Shown here: positions 1 to 7,749 of the stretch, piece by piece
How positions within the stretch are numbered: the stretch's first letter is position 1
Layout of the letters: every line of letters begins with the position of its first letter
Source: Pyrinomonas sp040289685
Lineage (GTDB): Bacteria > Acidobacteriota > Blastocatellia > Pyrinomonadales > Pyrinomonadaceae
Assembly (NCBI RefSeq): GCF_040289685.1
Contig: NZ_PSLQ01000055.1
Span: forward strand, 1-24,138
Reading direction: 5' to 3'
Length of the DNA: 24,138 nucleotides
The notes under the pieces: generated by a model
The model's input: only the letters and a program-made list of their open reading frames with translations
Database searches by the model: none
Told to the model about the DNA's origin: nothing
Program-made: the position numbers and the translations under genes

Positions 1-985
1 GACGCCGCGCTTCGCTGGCCACTGCTGCCACGGGCGATGCGACGAGCGACTGCAGCAGGGCGCGCGCTTCCGCCGTTTGACCTGAACGGAGCAGCGCTTC
101 CGCCCAGCGCAGGCGGGCTCCGTCTTCGCTCCCTTGCGGATCGACTGCCAAGGCGAAGAGCCGGCGGTAGCTCTCCGCGGCCTCCTTGTACATGCCTTCG
201 TCCATTTGCGCATCGGCGAGCGCGCGCCACGCCGCACGATCGTCGGGCGCATTGGCGACAGCCGCGAGAAAAGCGTTGATCGCTTCCCGCCGCGCGCCAG
301 TAAGAAGCAGCGCGTTGCCCAGTCGTCTGTAGGCTTCGGCATCGTTTGGATTGAGCGCAATGGCTTCGCGCAGACGCGCGAGCGCTTCGTCGGTTCGACC
401 GGCAGCGAGCAGCGTTTCGGCTTCGGCGACCTTGATCTGGGCCAATGCGCGCGCGTCGGCGGAAGGAGTTGGCTTCTGTTCGGCGTTTGTCGACGTTCTT
501 TGGAGCGTGCGCAAAGCGAGCAGCCAAGCTGCGACGACCGTTGCGATCAAGCAGACGGCAAAAGCTGCAACCCACAAGAGGGGGCGGCGCGATTTGGCCG
601 CAGGCGTCGGAGGCGGCGATGGTTCTTGCAAAGCGATGACGGGACGCGCTTCGCCCGTCGCAAAGACTGGCGGTTCGGGCGCTTCAAGCTCCGCCGTATC
701 AAGGGGGTCGCGTGCTGACGCGACCCTTTGGCCCGGTGCGGCTTTGGGCGCGATCACCGTCTCCTCTTCGTCTTCGGGCGAGTACGGTTGAAAAAACTGC
801 TCGATGTCGTTTGGCCCCATGCGCGCCGTTTCCGGTCCAGTGCGCACTTCTTGGTCCGGTTGCGACGTATCGAAGAAAGGAGCGGTTCCACCTGACACGG
901 GGGCCAGGCGCGCGCCGCAGTAACGACAGAAACGCGCCTCCGGACTAGTGGTCGCTCGTTTGCATTGTGGGCAGTGGCGTATCAT
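1..985 (-). CDS. Zinc-ribbon, single-TM, TPR-repeat protein (partial, 3' end outside window)
   Basis: The frame is open from an ATG at 985 to the window edge, giving 328 codons; the C-terminus is missing. The N-terminus (MIRHCPQCKR...FCRYCG) is a two-CxxC zinc ribbon. A low-complexity Pro/Glu-rich linker follows, then one hydrophobic helix (about residues 136-158, LLWVAAFAVCLIATVVAAWL). From about residue 177 there are TPR-like helical pairs, for example TDEALARLREAIALNPNDAEAYRRLGNALL. The likely topology is a cytoplasmic zinc ribbon with the TPRs on the far side of the inner membrane. The start codon overlaps the stop of the RDD gene (ATGA), so the two are probably translationally coupled. 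It is the last visible gene of the FHA/kinase operon. TPRs suggest a scaffold or assembly role, but the specific partner is unknown. The architecture is clear; the function is not. Confidence 0.85.
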   Translation of the reverse strand, partial: MIRHCPQCKRATTSPEARFCRYCGARLAPVSGGTAPFFDTSQPDQEVRTGPETARMGPNDIEQFFQPYSPEDEEETVIAPKAAPGQRVASARDPLDTAELEAPEPPVFATGEARPVIALQEPSPPPTPAAKSRRPLLWVAAFAVCLIATVVAAWLLALRTLQRTSTNAEQKPTPSADARALAQIKVAEAETLLAAGRTDEALARLREAIALNPNDAEAYRRLGNALLLTGARREAINAFLAAVANAPDDRAAWRALADAQMDEGMYKEAAESYRRLFALAVDPQGSEDGARLRWAEALLRSGQTAEARALLQSLVASPVAAVASEARR

Positions 986-1503
986 CGTCTCCGAGTGCGT
1001 TCCGCCGCTGGGCGCACGGCGACAAGTCGCACTGTGGTTCCAGCGATCAGATCGTGCAGAGCGCGTCCTTGTGTTTGAAACGCGGCGAGAAGAAATCCGC
1101 CGCCGAAGAGCAGCAGCGAGAGCGGATAGCCGATGAAATGGCGGAGCAAAGCCCGCCACAAACCGAGCGGTGCGCCATCGGTGCGTTGGATGACCAACCC
1201 TGTGGCCCACTTGCCGAGCGTGCGCCCCGTCAGACCAGCAGCGACGACGAAGTTGAACGCGGCGACGGTCGCTGTCAGCACGTAGCCGAAAGTCTCCAGC
1301 GTATCGCCGAAGGAGCGCGCGCCACCGCCGAAGACTTGCGCGATCAAAGTCGAGATGGCGAGCGACCCGATGACGAGCGCGTAGTCGATCAACAGCGCAC
1401 CGCAGCGCAAAGCGAACGGCGCTTGTTTGCCAGCAGGCGCCGGACGATGCCGACGCTGCGGGGCGGCGCGAAACGCGGTCGGGTGCTCGGTTTGCGTCCT
1501 CAT
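982..1503 (-). CDS. RDD family integral membrane protein
   Basis: This 173-residue protein has about three hydrophobic segments: around residues 35-60, 70-95 and 115-142. It carries the family's conserved Arg and Asp in and near TM1 (R33, D40 in FALRCGALLIDYAL) and the late Asp in GRALHDLIAGTTV. The glycine-rich GLTGRTLGKWATGL stretch is also typical of RDD proteins. Some members have been linked to ion or small-solute transport, but most are uncharacterised. It starts 4 bp after the kinase stop, and its own stop overlaps the ATG of the next gene, so it sits inside one operon. RDD proteins encoded beside FHA/kinase genes may be signalling outputs; that role here is inference. No Shine-Dalgarno of strength is seen, consistent with translational coupling. 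Confidence 0.85.
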   Translation of the reverse strand: MRTQTEHPTAFRAAPQRRHRPAPAGKQAPFALRCGALLIDYALVIGSLAISTLIAQVFGGGARSFGDTLETFGYVLTATVAAFNFVVAAGLTGRTLGKWATGLVIQRTDGAPLGLWRALLRHFIGYPLSLLLFGGGFLLAAFQTQGRALHDLIAGTTVRLVAVRPAAERTRRR

Positions 1504-1507
1504 GCGA

Positions 1508-3094
1508 TCATCCGAGAATGAAGTGGAGCGTCGTCTCTCCGAGCCTCAGCTTATCACCGTGTTCGAGCACGCGAGGTTGGCGCGGCACCAGTCGCAGGCG
1601 TTCATTGACGATGGTCCCGTTGGATGAACCGAGGTCTTCGACGAAGTAGATGTCGCCCTCGCGCCAGATGCGCGCGTGACGGCGCGAGACTTTGGTGCGC
1701 GGATCGAAGCGCGAAAGGTCGATGTCTGGAAAAATGTTCGACTGCGGATCGCTGCGCCCGACGAGATAGCTCTCTTTGTTGAGTTCAAAGGTGGCATCCA
1801 GTTCCGTTGTGCCGAGAACGATGAGTCGCGCTGTGATGTGGCTCAACGGCGGCCCGATTTGCGGTTGGCGTAATCCGCAGTGGATGCAATAGAGGTCTTC
1901 GGGCGCGATCTGATTGCCGCAGAAGCCACAATAGACGAGTTCGACTCCAACGGTTTGCGCGCTTGATGTTGGTGCCGTGCCGTAATTGACCGCGCCGACG
2001 CGCAGCTTCTCGAGATGGTTGTTGAGCACTTCGCGCATCTCCGCCGCCGAGCGATAACGATCTTCGGGTTGATACTCGACGGCGCGCATGATGATCCGTT
2101 CGATCTCTTCGGAAAGCGCTGGGTTTATCTGGCGCGGACGCGGATTTTTGGACCAGTCGAAAATGAGCAACGGTTTCTCTTGCGGGTCAGCTCCGGTGAG
2201 AAGGTGGAACATGGTCGCGCCCAAACTGTAGATGTCCGAACGGGGTTCGACCTTGCCGCCGAAGAGTTCCGGCGGCGCGTAGCCCATCGTTCCGACAGCG
2301 GTGACGCCCTTCTCTTGCGGTGCGACCCAGCGGGCGATGCCGAAATCGATCAGCATGATGCGCCCGGAAGTGCCATCGATCATGACGTTGGCCGGTTTGA
2401 GGTCGCGGTAGATGATCGGCGGTTGCCGATTGTGCAAGTAGTCGAGCACGTCGGCGATCTGCACGGCCCACTCGGTGACGGTGCTTTCATCCAAGCGGTG
2501 TTCCGGTGCCGAGCGCAAGCGCGACAGCAGATCGCCGCCTGAGATGTATTTCATCACGAGGTAGAAACGGCCCGCCGTTTGGTCGTAGAAGTAATCGTAA
2601 ATGGTCGGGATCGATGGGTGTTCGAGCGAGGCGAGCAGCATCGATTCGCGTCGGAAATCGTTGATCGCTTTCTCTTGTTGCGCTTCGTCGAGTTGAGTTT
2701 GAATCATCTCTTTGACAGCGCGCGGAGCATGACCTAGGTTGCGATCTTTGGCCAGATAAACGGCGCCCATGCCGCCGCCGCCGATGCGACGGACGATCTC
2801 GTAGCGTTGGCTGAGCAACGTGCCGGGCGCGAGCGGTTTGTTGAGCGGGCGGCGTCCGCCGGTGGTCCCCAAGCGCGAATCGGCTGCTTCTTCGTCTTCG
2901 GGTTGGGTCTCTCTTCGGTTCTCGTTCATGGCGCTCGCGTTGTTCGGGGGAGAGGAGACGACCAGCGAGGGGGCACGGTTGGCCGCTGGGGAGGCTCCGT
3001 TGACGACGCGGTTGGTTCCGAGCGTCGCACCGCAGTTGCCGCAGAATTTATCTTCGGGCGCAACCAGCGCGCCGCATGCGGGGCAGTTGGCCAT
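1508..3094 (-). CDS. Hanks-type Ser/Thr protein kinase with two zinc ribbons and a C-terminal FHA domain
   Basis: The 528-residue product starts at the ATG at 3094, preceded by AAGGG at good spacing; a TTG start 18 bp upstream is less likely. An N-terminal zinc ribbon has C4, C7, C18 and C21. A disordered Pro/Ser/Glu linker leads to a kinase domain at about 98-360. Visible kinase residues are the loop GGGGMGAVY, K128, alpha-C E150, YRDLKPAN (D231, N236), DFG (D250) and APPE. A second zinc ribbon (YCGFCG...YCIHCG) follows, then an FHA domain (LVGRSD, SRRHARI, GSSNGT). The catalytic set is complete, so an active soluble kinase is expected. The FHA domain should bind phospho-Thr, perhaps on the kinase itself or on its neighbour. 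There is no transmembrane segment, unlike PknB. The FHA half closely resembles that of the upstream gene, implying duplication within the operon. Confidence 0.93.
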   Translation of the reverse strand: MANCPACGALVAPEDKFCGNCGATLGTNRVVNGASPAANRAPSLVVSSPPNNASAMNENRRETQPEDEEAADSRLGTTGGRRPLNKPLAPGTLLSQRYEIVRRIGGGGMGAVYLAKDRNLGHAPRAVKEMIQTQLDEAQQEKAINDFRRESMLLASLEHPSIPTIYDYFYDQTAGRFYLVMKYISGGDLLSRLRSAPEHRLDESTVTEWAVQIADVLDYLHNRQPPIIYRDLKPANVMIDGTSGRIMLIDFGIARWVAPQEKGVTAVGTMGYAPPELFGGKVEPRSDIYSLGATMFHLLTGADPQEKPLLIFDWSKNPRPRQINPALSEEIERIIMRAVEYQPEDRYRSAAEMREVLNNHLEKLRVGAVNYGTAPTSSAQTVGVELVYCGFCGNQIAPEDLYCIHCGLRQPQIGPPLSHITARLIVLGTTELDATFELNKESYLVGRSDPQSNIFPDIDLSRFDPRTKVSRRHARIWREGDIYFVEDLGSSNGTIVNERLRLVPRQPRVLEHGDKLRLGETTLHFILG

Positions 3095-3141
3095 TTTCCC
3101 TTGATCTAACAACGTCCACCGATCATCGAACCGGTTCGAGA

Positions 3142-3651
3142 TCAGTTGATGACGTGGAAACGCAGAAAAGTCTTGCCGACGATGATCTCATCGCCATCAC
3201 GCAGCGGGACGCGCTCGCCGGGCAGCAATCGTTTGGTCCGGTTGACGTACGTGCCATTGGTCGAACCCAAATCCTCGATGAAATAGCCGCCGCTTTCGCG
3301 CCAGATACGCGCGTGGCGACGCGAGACCTTGACTTCCGGGTCATCCGCATCGAGATCGACTTCTGGAAAGATGCCGTTGTCAGCGTCCCACCGCCCGATC
3401 TGCGCCTCATCCGTCTCCAGCAAGAACTCTTTGCCCGCCGAGTGGCCGCGCTCGATGATGAGCTTGGCGTGCGCGCGCTGGAGTCCCCTTTTGCCAGCAC
3501 GCGGCGTCGCCTCGACGCGCCACACTTGGCCTGTTGTTTCAGCCGATTCATCCGCGCACGGAGCCTCCTTGTGGCATAGTCGCATCCCGCATTCGTCGCA
3601 GTAGTGCGACCCATCGAGGTTTTCCGTGCCGCAGCGGGCGCAAGTGATCAT
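3142..3651 (-). CDS. Zinc-ribbon plus FHA domain protein
   Basis: This 169-residue protein starts at the ATG at 3651, where the zinc ribbon begins at once (MITCARCG...YCDECG). The frame is open further upstream, but that part is basic, unlike any domain, and runs into intergenic DNA. A short linker leads to an FHA domain at about 70-165, with IGRWD, VSRRHARIWR, DLGSTNGTYVN and a terminal GKTFLRFHV strand. FHA domains bind phospho-threonine peptides, so the likely role is a substrate or adaptor of the kinase encoded 47 bp downstream. The motif IFPEVDL-DP-KVSRRHARIWR is nearly repeated in the kinase's own FHA domain. It is the first gene of the four-gene operon. No good ribosome-binding site is visible; a small hairpin (3659-3670) and a T-run lie just before the ATG on this strand. 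Confidence 0.88.
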   Translation of the reverse strand: MITCARCGTENLDGSHYCDECGMRLCHKEAPCADESAETTGQVWRVEATPRAGKRGLQRAHAKLIIERGHSAGKEFLLETDEAQIGRWDADNGIFPEVDLDADDPEVKVSRRHARIWRESGGYFIEDLGSTNGTYVNRTKRLLPGERVPLRDGDEIIVGKTFLRFHVIN

Positions 3652-4021
3652 ACAAAAGACGAAACTTCGTGCGCTTCGGGTCAAGGTGCGAAGCGTTTTT
3701 TTTGGCCACGCTGAACGGCGCGCCAGAAGCATTCTAGCGCGAAACAATCCAGCGCGCCAACCCGTTCATTTTCTCATCGGCCAAGCGGTTTGTGATCGGT
3801 TTCGGAGATAGCGCATAATTTCTCGTGCGCGATCTGGCGCACATCAACAAGAAACGGCCCGTGCTGGCCCGACGTGCAAAAGTTTGAAACCGACGCCTCT
3901 GCTTGAACGTAAAAGCGTTATGGTTCGTCGAAATTCGACCCGCTAGACTCTTTGCGACAAGGTTGAGCCTCGCGCGGTTGATGTTCGGCGCTGGAGAGAG
4001 CACAAACGACGGAGCAGAAAA
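3652..4021. other. Divergent intergenic region between signalling operon and exporter operon
   Basis: This 370-bp stretch holds no convincing gene. It must carry promoters for the leftward FHA/kinase operon and the rightward exporter operon, but I see no strong -35/-10 pair for either. Weak candidates on the plus strand are TTGAAC near 3903 and TAGACT near 3944, which are not spaced to each other as a pair. It contains a well-formed rightward hairpin/T8 terminator at 3672-3703 and a short inverted repeat (ACGAA-AC-TTCGT, 3659-3670) next to the FHA start codon. Confidence 0.6.
3672..3703 (+). terminator. Rightward intrinsic terminator with no rightward gene in front of it
   Basis: CGCTTCG (3672-3678) pairs perfectly with CGAAGCG (3689-3695) across a 10-nt loop, followed directly by eight Ts (3696-3703). 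This is the classic intrinsic terminator layout for rightward transcription. The only annotated genes to its left are on the opposite strand. It may end an antisense RNA over the FHA gene, or act as a leader attenuator or insulator for the exporter operon. Confidence 0.6.
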
Positions 4022-5572
4022 ATGGCTTTGAGCCGCAAAAGAAAGATCATCATCGCCTCTTCGGCGGCGCTCGTTCTGACGATCATCATCGTCGTCAGCA
4101 TCTTCGCCAGTCGGCGCGAAGAGCCCGAAGTGACGACGGCGCGCGTCGAGGTGCGCCCCGAACTGCGCTCGATCGTTACGGCTTCGGGCGAAGTGCGCCC
4201 GATTCAGTTCCTCAATCTGACGAGCGAGGTGGCTGGGCGCATCGAAGAGATCTACGTCAACGCTGGCGATTACGTGCGCAAGGGGCAGCCGTTGGTCCGG
4301 CTCGACCCGACGCAGCTTCAGGCACAAGAGCAAGCGCAGTTTGCCGCCGTGCAGGCGGCTTTGAGCGACGTGCAGAGCGCCCGCACGCAGGTCTCGGCGG
4401 CGGAGAATCAGGTGGCGCAAGCGCAGCAGAATCTTGCTGCTGCCGAAGCGGCGCTGGCGCAGGCGCGACAACAAGTCGTCACCGCACAGACGGATGTTGA
4501 CCGCGCACAAGTCGATTTCAACACCGCGCAGCGCGAACTTCGGCGCGTTACCGAGCTGGTCGAAGCGGGCGTTGCTTCGCGCTCCGAATACGATGCCGCG
4601 CGCGATCGTTACGAGCAGGCGCGCGTCGCGTTACGTGCGGCGCAGGCGCGCCTGGAGCAGCAGCGCATCGCCATCGAGGAGGCCAAAGCGCGCGTCAACC
4701 AGCAGCGCATCGCCGTCCGCGACGCGCGTAACGGCGTCGAGCGCGCACGCGCCAGCGTCCGCTCAGCCGAGGCGCGCGCCGATCAAGCGCAAGCGCTGTT
4801 GCGCGGTCAGGCGAGCCAGCGCGCCAAAGCGACGCAATACTCGCCTTTGACCGGCGTGGTCGCCGATATTCAAGCGCGCGTCGGGCAATTTGCCGTTGCC
4901 GGGCTTTCGACGACGCCGTTGATGATCATCGCCGATATGTCAACGATCAACGTCGAGGTGAACGTCGACGAGACGCAGATCGCGCGCGTCGCTGTGGGCC
5001 AGCCGGCCAAGATCAAAGTGGATGCGTTCGGCGAACGTGAACTCGACGGCGTGGTGACGCAGAAGAACCCGCTCGCCGTCGGCAAATCCGACCTGCAGGG
5101 TGGGGGGATCTCTAATCGCATCAACGTGCAGGAAGCCAAAGAGTTCAAGGTCGTCATCGAACTGCGCAACCTCCCCGACGAAGTGCGCAACGCGCTGCGC
5201 CCAGGCATGAGCGCGACGGCGACGATCATCACCGAAGTGAAACAGAACGTCATCGCCGTGCCGTTGCAAGCTCTGGTCGAAAAAGCAGCGGCGACGACGC
5301 CGACGCCAGCCGCGACGCCCTCTGCTGCCAATGGGCAACAACGGCCGAAGACGGTCAAAGGCGTTTACGCGCTCGATGGCAACAAGGTCAAGTTCGTCGA
5401 AGTGACCACCGGGATTACGGGCGAAAACGAGATCGAGATCACGAGCGGATTGCAACCCGGCATGGAGATCGTTACCGGCCCGGGTCGCGTGCTGCGCGAA
5501 ATCAAAGACGGCACCACCGTCAAAAAGCAGACGCGACGAGCCAATAACAGTAACTCAAACTCTAGATTGTGA
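4022..5572 (+). CDS. MacA-like periplasmic adaptor (HlyD/membrane-fusion protein) of an ABC exporter
   Basis: The 516-residue product starts at the ATG at 4022 with GGAG about 8 bp upstream. One N-terminal transmembrane anchor (about residues 9-29) is followed by a lipoyl/barrel-sandwich half (LTSEVAGRIEEIYVNAGDYVRKGQPLV). A very long Ala/Gln/Arg-rich coiled-coil hairpin spans about 95-275. The second lipoyl half (SPLTGVVADIQARVGQFAV) and beta-barrel/MP domains complete the order. Such adaptors bridge an inner-membrane pump to an outer-membrane channel. At 516 residues it is longer than E. coli MacA (about 370), mainly through the hairpin and an Ala/Thr/Pro insert near 420-440. Its stop lies just before the ATPase gene, and four MacB-type permeases follow. 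The substrate cannot be told from sequence. Confidence 0.93.
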   Translation: MALSRKRKIIIASSAALVLTIIIVVSIFASRREEPEVTTARVEVRPELRSIVTASGEVRPIQFLNLTSEVAGRIEEIYVNAGDYVRKGQPLVRLDPTQLQAQEQAQFAAVQAALSDVQSARTQVSAAENQVAQAQQNLAAAEAALAQARQQVVTAQTDVDRAQVDFNTAQRELRRVTELVEAGVASRSEYDAARDRYEQARVALRAAQARLEQQRIAIEEAKARVNQQRIAVRDARNGVERARASVRSAEARADQAQALLRGQASQRAKATQYSPLTGVVADIQARVGQFAVAGLSTTPLMIIADMSTINVEVNVDETQIARVAVGQPAKIKVDAFGERELDGVVTQKNPLAVGKSDLQGGGISNRINVQEAKEFKVVIELRNLPDEVRNALRPGMSATATIITEVKQNVIAVPLQALVEKAAATTPTPAATPSAANGQQRPKTVKGVYALDGNKVKFVEVTTGITGENEIEITSGLQPGMEIVTGPGRVLREIKDGTTVKKQTRRANNSNSNSRL

Positions 5573-5586
5573 ACCCGGAGACTTCG

Positions 5587-6361
5587 ATGATGAACGAAAC
5601 GGCATTGACCGTCACCGACGAAGTTGCGTCCTACGGCGAACTGTTGGCGCGCGAGGGCGTGCCAGCGGCCCTGATCTCCATGCGTGACATCTGGCGCACA
5701 TACCAGATGGGCGAAGAGCAAGTGCATGCGTTGCGCGGCGTATCGTTCGATGTGCAAAAGGGCGAATACGTCGCCATCATCGGGCCATCTGGATCGGGCA
5801 AATCGACGCTGATGAACATCATCGGGTGTTTAGACACGCCGACGCGCGGGCGTTACTGGATCAATGGCAAACTGGTCTCCGAGATGGACGATGACGAACT
5901 AGCGCGCATCAGGAACAAGGAAGTCGGGTTCGTCTTTCAGACCTTCAACCTGTTGCCGCGCGCTACGGCGTTGCACAACGTCGAACTGCCGCTCATCTAC
6001 GCTGGCGTCCCTGCCGCCGAGCGCCACGAGCGAGCGAAGCGCGCGCTGATGTCGGTCGATCTAGCCGATCNNNNNNNNNNNNNNNNNNNNNNNNNNNNNN
6101 NNNNNNNNNNNNNNNNNNNNGCGGCAGCGCGTGGCGATCGCACGCGCGCTCGTCAACCATCCATCGATCCTGCTCGCCGACGAGCCGACGGGCGCGCTCG
6201 ATACTGCGACGAGCCGCGAGATCATGAACCTCTTCGAGCGCCTGCATGCTGAAGGGAATACGATCATCGTCGTCACACACGAGCCGGAGGTCGCCGCGCG
6301 TGCGCATCGGATCATCTCCATACGCGACGGACGGATCGAAAAGGACGAACGGGTCAAATAA
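5587..6361 (+). CDS. LolD/MacB-type ABC transporter ATPase (interrupted by assembly gap)
   Basis: The ATG at 5587 sits 6 bp after GGAG; a GTG at 5569 overlapping the adaptor stop is a weaker choice. Visible motifs are Walker A GPSGSGKST (K72), Q-loop FVFQTFNLLP (Q118), Walker B ILLADEPTGALD and H-loop VTHE. The ABC signature LSGG is missing because it falls in the N run at 6071-6120. The reading frames left and right of the gap differ by one with exactly 50 Ns, so the gap length is arbitrary rather than the gene being broken. The left side ends VDLAD-R/H-like and the right side resumes (Q)RQRVAIARAL, which fits about 37 missing bases. A roughly 20-residue N-terminal extension precedes the usual domain start. 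It is the only ATPase in the operon and presumably energises all four permeases. Confidence 0.92.
6071..6120. other. Assembly gap (50 Ns)
   Basis: Fifty consecutive Ns lie inside the ATPase gene. Codon phase upstream and downstream is incompatible with a length of 50. The real missing length should be 1 modulo 3. By comparison with the family's usual spacing through the LSGGQ signature, about 37 bases are missing. Confidence 0.98.
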
Positions 6362-6420
6362 GCGGCACGCGCGAGCGCTTCGGTCGTCGCTCGGCGCGGG
6401 CGGGGCAAGCGGCACGCGCG
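6360..6420. repeat. 14-bp direct repeat flanking a small hairpin
   Basis: AAGCGGCACGCGCG occurs exactly at 6360-6373 and 6407-6420, in the short gap between the ATPase and the first permease. Between them CGAGCG (6372-6377) can pair with CGCTCG (6388-6393). No T-tract follows, so this is not a standard terminator. It could affect mRNA processing or translation of the first permease, which has no clear Shine-Dalgarno. Confidence 0.6.
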
Positions 6421-6430
6421 GCAACGTTTC

Positions 6431-7678
6431 ATGCGGTTGACGGCTCTATTCGGAGAAGCTTTTCGTCTCGCGCTATCGAGTTTGCGCGCCAACAAGCTGC
6501 GCACTTTTTTGACGCTTCTCGGCATCATCGTCGGCGTCGCCGCTGTGATCACGGTGGTGACGATCATCAAGGGGCTGGACCAAACGGTCGCCAATACGTT
6601 CTCTTCACAAGGCTCGACCGTGTTCAGCGTCTCCAAACGCCCGATGGTCATCCTCTCGCGCGAAGACCTCGTCCGTTTCAACAAACGCAAAGATGTCACC
6701 GAAGAGGACGCCGAGGCGCTTGCGCGCGCCTGCAGCTCCTGCTGGCGCATCGGGATCGCGGCCAACAGCGCGAACGCGCTTGTCAAGTACGGCGACCAAA
6801 AATCAGAGAACGTCCTCGTGCGCGGCATCAGCCTCTCGATGTTCGCCATCGATGACGTCAACCTCGCTGCTGGACGCACATGGACCGACGCTGAAGGGGC
6901 AGCAGCGCGCCACGTCTGCGTCGTCGGTGCCGATATCCTCGCCAACCTGTTCGGCGGCGCATCGCCAGAAGAGGCGCTCGGGCGCACGTTGCGCATCGCC
7001 GGACAGCCCTTTGAAATCATCGGCGTAGCCGAAAGGCTGGGAAGCATCTTCGGCTTTTCGCGGGATAATTTCATCTACATCCCGTATGAAGCCTACCGGC
7101 GAGTCTTCAACGCGCGCGCGTCCATTGTCATCTTCGTGCAAGCGCGAAGCGCCGAGGACTTGGAAGCGACCAAGGATGAAGTGCGCACTATCATGCGCAA
7201 CCGTCGCGGCAGGACTTTTCTCGACGAAGACGATGGTTTCGCCCTCGAAACACAGGACGTCTTCCTCGATCTCTATCAAAAAGCGACGTCGAACATCTAC
7301 CTCGTGACGATCGGTGTGGCGGCTATTTCGCTTGTCGTTGGCGGCATCGTCGTGATGAACATCATGCTCGTGTCGGTGACCGAGCGGACCCGAGAGATCG
7401 GCATCCGCAAAGCGGTGGGCGCGCGTCGGCGCGATATCTTGACGCAATTTCTCATCGAGGCCGTCACGTTGACGGCCATTGGCGGTGCCGTCGGCGTCGG
7501 CGTGGGATTCGGCGCGGCCTACGCGCTCGCGCTGGCGTTAGGCTTCCCCGTGTTAGTCAGCGTGTGGTCAGCCGTGCTCGGCGTCGGCGTCTCTTCGGCA
7601 GTTGGCGTCGCCAGCGGCCTATGGCCGGCGTGGAAAGCAGCGCGGCTCGATCCGGTGGAAGCTTTGCGCGCCGAATAA
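6431..7678 (+). CDS. MacB/FtsX-type ABC transporter permease, copy 1
   Basis: This 415-residue protein has the MacB permease layout without an ATPase domain. TM1 spans about 20-46 (RANKLRTFLTLLGIIVGVAAVITVV), then comes a MacB_PCD-type periplasmic domain (about 50-280). Three C-terminal TMs (about 290-405) make up the FtsX domain. The coupling segment MNIMLVSVTERTREIGIRKA and the ending WPAWKAARLDPVEALRAE are family hallmarks. A distinctive periplasmic CSSC pair (C101, C104) is absent from the three sister copies. No obvious ribosome-binding site precedes the ATG. Such permeases perform mechanotransmission rather than classical transmembrane transport; the substrate is unknown. Confidence 0.93.
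   Translation: MRLTALFGEAFRLALSSLRANKLRTFLTLLGIIVGVAAVITVVTIIKGLDQTVANTFSSQGSTVFSVSKRPMVILSREDLVRFNKRKDVTEEDAEALARACSSCWRIGIAANSANALVKYGDQKSENVLVRGISLSMFAIDDVNLAAGRTWTDAEGAAARHVCVVGADILANLFGGASPEEALGRTLRIAGQPFEIIGVAERLGSIFGFSRDNFIYIPYEAYRRVFNARASIVIFVQARSAEDLEATKDEVRTIMRNRRGRTFLDEDDGFALETQDVFLDLYQKATSNIYLVTIGVAAISLVVGGIVVMNIMLVSVTERTREIGIRKAVGARRRDILTQFLIEAVTLTAIGGAVGVGVGFGAAYALALALGFPVLVSVWSAVLGVGVSSAVGVASGLWPAWKAARLDPVEALRAE
7355..7425 (+). repeat. 71-bp coding block shared almost identically by all four permease genes
   Basis: The 71 bases at 7355-7425 (encoding MNIMLVSVTERTREIGIRKA and a few more residues) are identical to 10101-10171. They differ at two bases from 8674-8744 and at five from 11376-11446. 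Synonymous positions are conserved too, although the periplasmic domains of the same genes have diverged strongly. Copies 1 and 2 also share a further 29-base stretch just downstream and a 42-base 3' block with one mismatch (7622-7663, 8941-8982). Confidence 0.9.
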
Positions 7679-7749
7679 GCGCTGCTTTGTTTGAAGCGAT
7701 CGTGAGTTGTGTTCGAAGAGCAGATGGGGGGGGAGCTGCTGAATAAAGG

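Noticed and set aside
3734..4510. Leftward 258-codon open frame across the exporter promoter region
   Set aside because: Mostly antisense to the MacA-like gene, Arg/Leu-rich, with no recognisable domain; the adaptor on the other strand is unambiguous.
5569..6361. ATPase pseudogene, because the halves are in different frames
   Set aside because: The frame change coincides exactly with a run of 50 Ns, a conventional filler length; both halves are intact and well conserved.
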